From positions 107,563-171,562 of the forward strand of contig CACRXP010000309.1 in assembly GCA_902702965.1 (NCBI GenBank): a stretch of 64,000 bases of DNA, given 5' to 3'. Shown piece by piece: positions 58,701 to 64,000 of this stretch (its first letter is position 1; each line of letters starts with the position of its first letter). This DNA is from Spirometra erinaceieuropaei (Eukaryota > Platyhelminthes > Cestoda > Diphyllobothriidea > Diphyllobothriidae). A model generated the notes under the pieces. It ran no database searches, was not told the origin of the DNA, and saw nothing but the letters and a program-made list of their open reading frames with translations. Position numbers and translations under genes: made by a program.

Positions 58701-61700
58701 TTTTCTAACTTTCTGGCTATTTTGTGCCCCCTAAATGGCCTGTGTCGGTCCATTCACCGGTTGTGCAAATTGACCGGAAAAGAGCCGTTTTTTCTGTCCG
58801 CACTTTGGGCGTAATGTCAACCTCGCCACAAATTTTTAGGTTTACTGGTCGCCATTTTACCTACGGAAGGGCTCCATCAGTTAAATCAGGTCCTTTTTCG
58901 GCTGAGTATAACTTCATGGAATGTAAAATTCGATGCTGCCTTTTATCACTCGACGCCTCACTCAGCTGCATGTCACCGCAACGTCAATCCTGACCTTCCA
59001 TACGGTCTTCTGCGAATCGGACGCTCCCCACATTGTTTTAATCACGCGAGGCATTCCTGGCAGATGGCGTGTCATCTTCATCTGTTTCGCCCATCTTATC
59101 ACCAACCAAGAATTCTGATACATCCTGTTAATCGAACCGTCAACGACATGTATTTACCTAAAGTTACCACCGCAAAAAGCCCAGACAATTAAAATTTTCT
59201 ACTAAGGAGGCTGAGTGAGATTTTTTTGTTGACGCCGAATAACGTCGGACAACTACATGTATCTAGATGACGTTGTTACCCTCTTTGGCACTTGGAACTA
59301 TTAGCGCAGCTCACTGGGAATTATCAGAATTTTTGGGAAGATGTGGTTTGGTAGTCCCACCTGATGGACTCAATACTGTTGTGGTTGGGGTTAGGGGTTG
59401 GAGTTCAAGGTTAGGAATTAGGGTTTAGGATTAGTGGTCATAGTTGGGGGTTAGCGCAACTATTTCTCAACCATTTAAAGTACAACCGCGTATTCCCAAT
59501 AGCTTTTCGTTTGCACACAACCACTTGACCTCGTCGCCTGGTCGTTCCCTGACTCCACCTGTAAAAACCACTATTACCACCGATCCTGTAGTAGAGGTGA
59601 CTGGGGTTTGTTTCCTTCAAGCGGGGCTGCATAACCACATCCGACCGAAGTTTCGTCCTCATCTGATTTGGAAAAGAAATGAATGCTAAGGCAAGGTAGA
59701 CATGCATAGTTTATTCCCTTCACTGTGATCTTCGACACCAACTTGACGCACCCCTACCGGCCAAAGTCAATGTACAACCGTAGCGCTTAGCTATTGCTGC
59801 TGTGCACATTAGAGGAGGAGCTGACCAGTGGCAATCAAACACGAGACCAAATCACCATGCTTTTTTAAGATCTCCTCTGTACACAAACTTGCTTCCGAAC
59901 ACAAACTTCCGGCGCCGAACCAAAGGCAGCAACACTGGATTCCTATGTCGGATGGGGAAGAACATGCCCAACCCACGTCAGTTCTTCGATGGCCTGGATA
60001 TCCTCGCAATGTTTCCGAGAAGAGCGCACGCCATCTCATTCAAAAGGCAGTCTGTGTACCTCACTTAAGGAATGGTCCTTAAACAACAATAATCAAACAA
60101 CAACAGTTTTCGCCGATCCTTTATGCGCGCATAGTCCCGCATTCACAGTCATACAGGAGGAATGGTCGGACGGATGCCCTGTCCGAACTTGTGCATTAGC
60201 TGAGCAATATCAGGTCCGGACAATGAAACAATTTTTGCAGTTATGTTACTAGCTCCATTTTCCTCAACAAGAACGCGTTATGCACAAAGTCAAACACCGT
60301 GGCGAAGTCAACAAGGCAGACGATGTTTGACCGCTTTTAGCCAAGGCACATTTCCGGAATGTCGGACTGTGCATAGTTAGTCGGTATATCCTTGTCCAGC
60401 TCGGAGCTCGCCCTGTCTGAGCCTCGTCCAAGCGTCACGCGCACGCTGAAATCGCCTGAAATGGTGGTTACCATCCCAACAACGCCGATGAAGTGTATCC
60501 CATGATAGCCCTCGCACTGAAAACGCGCTGGCAAGTCAGTTTCTATGCGCCAGCATTCTGGTTTTTGGTCGAACACCTTCCCAACGCCTACTCAAACCAC
60601 GCTCGGGAGAAAAGGTTTCCGCATGCGTACGAAGTAAATCGTATTTTATGGAAAGGGTGCATATGCAACTTGTGTCTTGAATTCATTTGTAGAAAATTAC
60701 ATCACTGCTCTATGCTCTTCAAGGAGAGCAGTACGTCGGTTCCAAACAAGTCAGTATATTTTTAAGCAATATCTGCATATTCACGCCCTATCAAGGTTTC
60801 CAAATCCCGTGCTGTGCACTTGCTGTGACGTAAATGCACGTAATCCCACATTCCATTGTAGGCAGCCTTCCTTTCTCTCGTAGAATTTTGTCATAGCCCT
60901 GATAATGCCTCACACATTGTGAGCAACACTAATGAACTTTGGACTTGCAAAGTACCGCTAATAATCGGCTGATGGTCTCATAACCTCAAAGTTCTTTAGA
61001 ATCGAAAATCATCCCTGCTTCAAGTGTCGTATTTGAAAAATCCGTCATTTCTTATGAGTTTTGTATCATAAACTAGAGGAAATGGCTGACAGTGCAGGCA
61101 TTCAACGATTGTGGGCAAAATACGCACTACTAGGTATTATTTTGTGCGTAATTTGTGCAGATGGCTGCAATGTTACTCGTTCAAAAACCATCTCCCTATT
61201 ATAATGGAGCTGACTTGGGATTCACCATATTGCCCTTTTGTTTTGTAGCATCACGGAGGACTTTTTATTTAGAAATTTGTTGAAAATTTTCGGCCGATGT
61301 TTCTGTGCTTTGACGCATGTTTTATGTTACTTTTTACATAACTAAGGATTTTTTTCGATAACCGAACATATTGTGATGTAGATCACAGCATTCTTTTGAA
61401 TTTCTTCGTTGAACCGCAACAGAGCGCGATCGTATCTGTTTCGGTGAAGGACTACGAAAGGGGCCTGAATAGTACGTTAACATTTAGGCGAATATTTTGC
61501 TTAGTTGCACCGGCAAAGTTTAAATACCAGGTGAGAGCACCGAAGGTCTGGGCTGCGAGTGAATTCAAGTCTTCTTACATTGAACATGTCCTTGCGTGTT
61601 TGTTAAGTCTACCTCCACTGTCATTGGGCTGTTGAGTTCGCAGGTCTCCGCCTTTTTTATTTAGTTGGTTCTTGGAGGCAATGAAGTTGCAACTGGAGGC

Positions 61701-63151
61701 TGAAGAGGTTCTTCGCGGTCACACAGTCCCCACACCGCCTGCTGGAGAGGGTACAGAACTGAGTTCAATGTCCTCCCGCAGCCTCGGCGCCTGTCAGCTT
61801 CACTCTCTTGCGCCCTCTTACCTAAAGGGCCTCCTTCACCGCACTCTTTGTCTCAGTCTTTGTGATGTTGAAAATGCACCCAGTAGACGTCGTCGATTAT
61901 CAAGGGTCTCTGATGGTGCGCCTATCATTCTTTCCCTCCTTACCTTTTTCCTCTCGTAGATGTCACTTAGTCTGTATACCTAAATGCCCAAACCCTGACG
62001 TAATATCCTTTTTAGATAACTCGAAGCAGTTGCCGTAGCCCCTTATCTAAAAAATAGCCTACAGCATCTCATGCCGTTAGCAATAGTTTATCCGTCTAGA
62101 ACAAACTCGCTGTTGCTCATCCATCATGTTTTAATGACCTGTTTTTCCCGTCAGCGGTTGTTTGGCTGTAGCAGCTGTGCCCGAAAAATTAGATTTGAGG
62201 TCTGTTTTGAATGGTCACATCACATAGCTGCACCTCAGATACGGCAGTTAGTCCACCCGGGTGATCACTGCTTCCTGGGCGCACTAAAGTTCGACCGTCG
62301 CGTTCGGCGAGATCCAGGACTGTGCCATGAGGTGAACATAGCCGTAACTTGTGCGTAATTTTGTTTATTGTAAGGGAGACGTGCGTTGCACTCTCTTCAC
62401 TCCCTGCCTCCCACATATCGCATTCTAGTGACAAGACCGTAGATTAGCATTAACGCAGCGACTGAGAAGATTATACAGCCCGTTGACGCGTGCCACGCAC
62501 GACCTCATCTTCAACTCCACACGCACCAGGTCCCGTTCAGACCGATGACTTGAGCCTCACAGAAGTGAGCACGACGATGGCCACATTAGAGAAGAGTGTG
62601 TACAGATTTACAATTTGAGTGCCGCCCTGTCACACACACACTTCCCAGCTGCTATATTATTTGCGTGCTGTGTAGATCGTCATTTAACGATTCTTCAAAT
62701 AAGGTCTGGTTGTCGGTCACCCCCCCCCCCCTTACAGGCAAGTGCACACATCGATTCTTGGGATCCGGGATAATCGGGTTCCCCTTGCTCGGTTGTGCTA
62801 GCAAGCGGGACAGATAACGCGCGCTACGATCTTCTCATGTCTGCAGTTTCTCAGGCCTCATGCCGGTCTTGGACATGTTGCCATTTCCGAAGCTCCTTGC
62901 CTGTGCTCCTATTCTAGTTGCCTTTTTCGTAAACTGTGCGAGTTTGGTTTAGCCGAGTTTTGTGATTATCTTTTTTCTTATTTTTGACCCAATCAGAAGG
63001 CCGTGACCAACCCAGCAAAACAAATGCATTATTCCAGCGTCAACTAGACGGTTGTCTCGGTCGCGTACCCTCCGCCTTCTACGAGTCTGTCTACCACATC
63101 CTAGAGAAAGCTCCCTGTGGAATTCTAATTATGTCGAACATGTTACCCCAG
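40666..63151 (+). CDS. Phosphorylase b kinase regulatory subunit beta (gene span, partial)
   Basis: The beta subunit is part of the (alpha-beta-gamma-delta)4 kinase that switches on glycogen phosphorylase in the cytosol; it restrains the gamma catalytic subunit until PKA or calcium acts. Placed exons: 40666-40772, 43375-43516, 43746-43845, 43955-44119, 44194-44330, 44464-44623, 46819-47305, 48538-48638, 49080-49199, 52691-52742 (into the gap), 56035-56125, 56580-56804, 57280-57554, 58326-58619, 61665-61915, 62997-63151. All joins are GT/AG with compatible phase, except across the gap. The N-terminal glucoamylase-like region, the middle region and the start of the C-terminal region follow the order of the animal protein. 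Beta rather than alpha is favoured by [15 protein letters not shown] and LTLG-type blocks. Missing are the extreme N-terminus, about 60 residues after the gap, and everything after 63151. Flatworms store much glycogen, so the role fits. Confidence 0.93.
41640..42148 (+). repeat. Repeat module L2 (PHKB intron)
   Basis: Second copy of L1 (17060-17572), same orientation, with small indels. It lies in the long intron between 40773 and 43374 and ends next to a minus-strand PLE remnant. Confidence 0.8.
42177..42910 (-). pseudogene. PLE remnant, antisense in PHKB intron
   Basis: Minus-strand pieces in order: [20 protein letters not shown] (about 42880-42820), [44 protein letters not shown], then a GIY-YIG-like tail: [56 protein letters not shown]. 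Same lineage as the 17.6-kb PLE. The YIG box is lost and frameshifts separate the pieces. Confidence 0.75.
43375..43516 (+). CDS. PHKB exon
   Basis: Encodes [16 protein letters not shown], then [15 protein letters not shown], the conserved start of the glucoamylase-like domain. The acceptor is CCCACCAG and the donor CA|GTGAGT. Phase 1 in, phase 2 out; both borders fit neighbours. Confidence 0.9.
43746..43845 (+). CDS. PHKB exon
   Basis: Encodes [20 protein letters not shown] and [13 protein letters not shown]. The acceptor is CATCTTTAG and the donor CGT|GTAGGT. The SAIKCMR block is the beta-subunit form. Confidence 0.92.
43955..44119 (+). CDS. PHKB exon
   Basis: 55 codons, phase 0 at both ends: [14 protein letters not shown], then [19 protein letters not shown] and ILSGLQ. 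This is the HLQ(I/L)(D/N) segment conserved in alpha and beta. Donor CAG|GTAAGT. Confidence 0.95.
44194..44330 (+). CDS. PHKB exon
   Basis: Encodes [20 protein letters not shown], then [16 protein letters not shown], one of the most conserved blocks of the family. It ends in phase 2 (AG|GTATTT), completed by the next exon. Confidence 0.95.
44464..44623 (+). CDS. PHKB exon
   Basis: Encodes [19 protein letters not shown], then [13 protein letters not shown]. The acceptor is TTTTCTAAG and the donor AAG|GTCTAT. A longer overlapping open frame in another phase (44404-44910) is not the protein. Confidence 0.95.
44880..45962 (+). repeat. Repeat module R2 (PHKB intron)
   Basis: Second copy of R1 (19043-19930), same orientation, carrying about 190 bp (45090-45300) that R1 lacks. 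It lies wholly within the intron 44624-46818. Confidence 0.8.
45963..46818. other. Rest of PHKB intron
   Basis: No exon or element recognised. Frames at 46553-46787 overlap on both strands and lack motifs. Confidence 0.5.
46819..47305 (+). CDS. PHKB exon (large)
   Basis: Encodes [69 protein letters not shown] and [15 protein letters not shown]. The acceptor is TTTTCTTAACAG and the donor ATGA|GTAAGT (phase 1 out). The LPKYYFVP and FLWGQ blocks assign it to the beta subunit. Confidence 0.96.
47306..48537. other. PHKB intron
   Basis: No element recognised apart from a weak echo at 47727 of the unit repeated at 28.0 and 28.4 kb. Confidence 0.5.
48538..48638 (+). CDS. PHKB exon
   Basis: Encodes [20 protein letters not shown] and [13 protein letters not shown], matching the stretch after the WGQ block (DIDP in animals). 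The acceptor is ATCTTTTCAG and the donor TCG|GTAACT. Two bases close the codon left open at 47305. Confidence 0.88.
49080..49199 (+). CDS. PHKB exon
   Basis: 40 codons in phase 0: [20 protein letters not shown], then [16 protein letters not shown]. The VALIAES and TYGI-QTP blocks are hallmarks. Donor AAG|GTCAGT. The following intron is the transposon-rich one. Confidence 0.95.
49318..50060 (+). pseudogene. PLE 3' fragment in PHKB intron
   Basis: Open from about 49312 to 49788: [77 protein letters not shown]. This is the GIY-YIG domain with VVY...YVGETGR; the usual EH after RI/RM is ER here. No RT precedes it, so the copy is 5'-truncated. The tail (49789-50060) contains a hammerhead-like motif. 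The element ends where retrotransposon D begins. Confidence 0.85.
49926..49961 (+). ncRNA. Hammerhead ribozyme-like motif in PLE tail
   Basis: Core-like CTTTGATGA (49926-49934) is followed by a perfect 6-bp stem GGATTC/GAATCC (49936-49941 with 49948-49953), loop AAGTGA, then GAACCGTC. This matches the hammerhead layout CTGATGA, stem II, GAAAC, with one core change (GAACC for GAAAC) and TTGATGA for CTGATGA. Probably a decayed copy of a ribozyme typical of PLE terminal repeats. Confidence 0.55.
50063..51612 (-). pseudogene. RTE-like retrotransposon D, near-copy of C
   Basis: Collinear with 28800-30327 over its whole length, including the tail hairpin (50463-50480) and GTT array (50484-50509). 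By eye only scattered substitutions and small indels differ. It is truncated on the 5' side (51612), where another tail repeat abuts. RT thumb text includes [20 protein letters not shown] and [18 protein letters not shown]. Confidence 0.85.
51613..51860 (-). repeat. RTE tail repeat abutting copy D
   Basis: Contains CTTGACTCTGTCTTGACACC (reverse of the GTGTCAAGACAGAGTC box) and the hairpin CGACGGTTGAACTGTCGTCG (51831-51850). It lies upstream of D in transcription sense, suggesting one tail-bearing copy inserted beside or into another. Confidence 0.6.
51880..52190 (+). repeat. Diverged repeat shared with 32096-32410
   Basis: Collinear phrases are listed under the partner copy. No coding sense is apparent. 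Confidence 0.65.
52691..52742 (+). CDS. PHKB exon running into assembly gap
   Basis: After a pyrimidine-rich acceptor (CTAACTATCCTTGTAG) the phase-0 frame reads [17 protein letters not shown]. This fits the IWPQ..LV.AYL.LG segment that follows the previous exon. It then enters the run of N. Right after the gap, 52841 onward reads [12 protein letters not shown] before a possible donor GTAGAC, reminiscent of the IG.L.TS block, but this second half is uncertain. Confidence 0.6.
52743..52840. other. Assembly gap (98 N)
   Basis: A run of 98 N interrupts what appears to be a PHKB exon. The true length is unknown, so frame across it cannot be inferred. Confidence 1.
52900..54240. other. PHKB intron, nothing recognised
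   Basis: No exon matching the missing block of the beta subunit was found on the plus strand, and no element motif on either strand. Confidence 0.5.
54242..54589 (-). repeat. Left inverted arm of PLE
   Basis: About 345 bp, the reverse complement of 55380-55724. It includes an antisense copy of the PLE's own last codons (…[15 protein letters not shown]) and 3' tail. Outer phrases GCATG-ACAGCAGAA and TTATTGGGGCCAATAAAT occur at both ends. Confidence 0.9.
54590..55467 (+). pseudogene. PLE (GVAMGSP-type lineage) RT + GIY-YIG, one frameshift
   Basis: Starts directly at the arm junction within the [19 protein letters not shown], then YRRYVDDIF (catalytic YVDD), [19 protein letters not shown] (motif D), [14 protein letters not shown] and TYNAAEL. 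Near 55100 the frame must shift to continue as [20 protein letters not shown], then [19 protein letters not shown] (GIY-YIG), [14 protein letters not shown] and [19 protein letters not shown] with a stop at 55465-55467. The front of the RT is missing. Sequence choices ([15 protein letters not shown]) place it with the 7.5-8.5 kb remnant, not with the 17.6-kb PLE. Confidence 0.9.
55380..55724 (+). repeat. Right inverted arm of PLE
   Basis: Comprises the last about 85 bp of coding sequence and the 3' tail; mirrors 54242-54589. It includes AACGTTTCGTCC at 55508, whose mirror ACGAAACGTT lies at 54450. Confidence 0.9.
56035..56125 (+). CDS. PHKB exon
   Basis: Encodes [20 protein letters not shown] followed by [10 protein letters not shown], corresponding to the G.RF.PIL..L..L..G...G.KV...RLQ block. 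The acceptor is CATTTTCACAG and the donor CAG|GTCAGT. The preceding codon is phase 2; its partner exon was not found. Confidence 0.88.
56580..56804 (+). CDS. PHKB exon
   Basis: 75 codons in phase 0: [17 protein letters not shown], then a worm-specific stretch with [18 protein letters not shown] and [15 protein letters not shown]. The start aligns with the conserved LIS.A....LDFL segment; the rest is the variable linker. Donor AAA|GTGAGC. Confidence 0.82.
56854..56931 (+). CDS. Possible extra PHKB exon (doubtful)
   Basis: A phase-0 open piece of 26 codons ([20 protein letters not shown]) lies between CAG and a GTAGGT donor. It would keep the frame if included. There is no conserved match, and the intron before it would be only 49 bp. 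Alternative exon, linker exon or chance. Confidence 0.25.
57280..57554 (+). CDS. PHKB exon
   Basis: Encodes [70 protein letters not shown]. The last part matches the V.ELL..LY..AG...LW block. The acceptor is CTCCATTGTACAG and the donor TATG|GTAAGT. The frame is open upstream to 57136, but the splice site and phase favour 57280. Confidence 0.9.
58326..58619 (+). CDS. PHKB exon
   Basis: Encodes [79 protein letters not shown]. These are the GKQ(V/L)TLG and QQEL..I block characteristic of PhK regulatory subunits. Border phases 2 in and 2 out fit both neighbours. Confidence 0.95.
59378..59460 (+). repeat. Degenerate telomere-like patch in PHKB intron
   Basis: Contains GGTTGGGGTTAGGGGTTGG, AATTAGGGTTTAGGATTAG and GGGGGTTAGCG, degenerate TTAGGG-type repeats like those at 5320-5405. 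Confidence 0.5.
60100..60340 (-). pseudogene. Reverse transcriptase scrap (RTE-like)
   Basis: The minus strand reads [20 protein letters not shown], which resembles RT motif A (FVDFAAAFDSVHR in RTE-type elements), with LLRKMELV after it. Stops follow at once. Short and decayed; a weak call. Confidence 0.4.
61665..61915 (+). CDS. PHKB exon with PKA-type site
   Basis: Starts by completing the Gly codon, then [36 protein letters not shown] and a basic run [11 protein letters not shown]. The first part is the (I/R)G W..AM...L and L.PS..K.LL block. The donor GATG|GTGCGC is chosen because it gives phase 1, needed by 62997; an earlier donor after CTCA (61852) would also fit in phase and would drop the basic run. 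Confidence 0.8.
62997..63151 (+). CDS. PHKB exon (last seen)
   Basis: Encodes [20 protein letters not shown] followed by [19 protein letters not shown], corresponding to the RR..DG.LNR.P.GFY..VW.IL block. The acceptor is CCCAATCAG and the donor CAG|GTACAT. The remaining C-terminal exons lie beyond this window. Confidence 0.93.
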
Positions 63152-64000
63152 GTACATGTGTTCCTTGTGATTTTTGTCCATCTGAATTGTGTTATTGCTC
63201 TCCCTTCTATAATATGATTGGTTAATGTCAGACATAGGACCTAACCAGACACTTAGACGACTTATGGAGATAAGATCAGGTTGTCTGCTGACATGCGTCC
63301 ATCCCGTGAATCTTTCTCACTTGTCCAGCAGAATCTCAGCTAAATCGACCCCGATGCCGATACCGCGATGGATGGTTGTTCTGGATCTATTGTAATGTTC
63401 CGCGATATCTTCGCGCGCTGAATCTCAGAGTTGTAGATGTGCACGGGATCTTAATTCCCACTGCTGTTGCAGCAAACATTATCGTTGAAGTCGGTAGTTA
63501 TTCAACTTTTTGGAGTTGCAAAAATTCCCATTGAAAGATTCAAAAGGCAATTTGACGAGCTTACATCTGCTTCCAATAAATTCTCTTCAGGCTTGTACAT
63601 TTATATGGCTATTTAAATAACGAATCAAAAGATACGCACAAGTAGGTACTTATGCTGTAGCTCAGATTTGGAGAGAGAAGGGGAGGGAGCCGGTAAAACA
63701 CCAGAATTCCAGACAGCGCCAGAGGAAAGGTAATTATATGCGGATAGCCGGCGTGGTGGCTTTGAACGACGGCAACTGTGGGACCTGTACGAAGTTCCGC
63801 GCGCACAGGACCGGTTCGTGTAGACTAATTGCAGTCACGTCTGCTGTAGCCAGCAGGCGCTGCCCAAGTAGTTTTGGAAAGCCTGACGGGATCTTTTAAA
63901 TCACTCTGAAGGCCACTCTGGCGTCTACACGGTCGTCTGTGTCTACCATGTGCGCAAGGATAGACTTGTTGATGTTCTTTATTTGACCCGCTCCTAACCA
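63152..64000. other. PHKB intron at window end
   Basis: The donor at 63152 requires another exon, but none of the C-terminal blocks is visible before the window ends. Confidence 0.6.

Larger units (their letters stand above)
58620..61664. other. PHKB intron
   Basis: About 3 kb. It contains the telomere-like patch at 59378 and an RT-like scrap at 60100-60340; otherwise nothing is recognised. Confidence 0.6.

Noticed and set aside
1..64000. CRISPR arrays, operons or phage genes
   Set aside because: No regularly spaced repeats and no bacterial gene organisation; the window is eukaryotic.

Overview
This window looks like nuclear DNA of a parasitic flatworm. A tapeworm of the Diphyllobothriidea (Spirometra, Dibothriocephalus or Schistocephalus relatives) is the best guess. 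The reasons are one intron-rich metazoan gene, very long gene-poor stretches, and decayed copies of element families I associate with these worms: Penelope-like elements (PLEs) with a GIY-YIG domain, a non-LTR element whose reverse transcriptase runs into C2H2 zinc fingers, and a CR1-like LINE. The species call is inference. Nothing bacterial is present: no operons, no ribosome binding sites and no CRISPR.

Only one cellular gene can be supported. It is the plus-strand gene for the beta regulatory subunit of phosphorylase b kinase (PHKB), from about 40.67 kb to beyond 63.15 kb. I placed 15 confident exons with GT/AG borders and matching phases, one exon that runs into an assembly gap at 52743-52840, and one doubtful extra exon. 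The 5' end (before 40666) and the C-terminal end (after 63151) are not seen. About 60 residues expected between the gap and 56035 are also missing. Introns hold transposon debris; the one from 49200 to 56034 carries a PLE fragment, an RTE-like copy, a tail repeat and a second PLE flanked by inverted arms.

Left part (1-20 kb): mostly unrecognisable DNA, a 1-kb fold-back DNA element with TA target duplication (2020-3012), PLE remains on the minus strand (7.5-8.5 kb), a LINE RT fragment (9.8-10.7 kb), a PLE 3' remnant (16.55-17.05 kb) and the best preserved element, a PLE open for 403 codons (17575-18786). That PLE sits between two repeat modules (L1, R1) that recur in the same order and orientation inside PHKB (L2, R2).

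Middle part (20-40 kb): a zinc-finger RTE-like element split in two by about 2.4 kb (20.8-22.5 and 24.9-26.6 kb), a second RTE-like family on the minus strand (28.8-31.2 kb, near-copy at 50.06-51.61 kb), another zinc-finger copy (33.4-35.8 kb, minus), a nearly full-length but broken CR1-like LINE (36.25-39.8 kb, minus) and a tRNA-like SINE candidate at 39.83 kb. Apart from the 17.6-kb PLE frame, every element seen is interrupted by stops, frameshifts or deletions.
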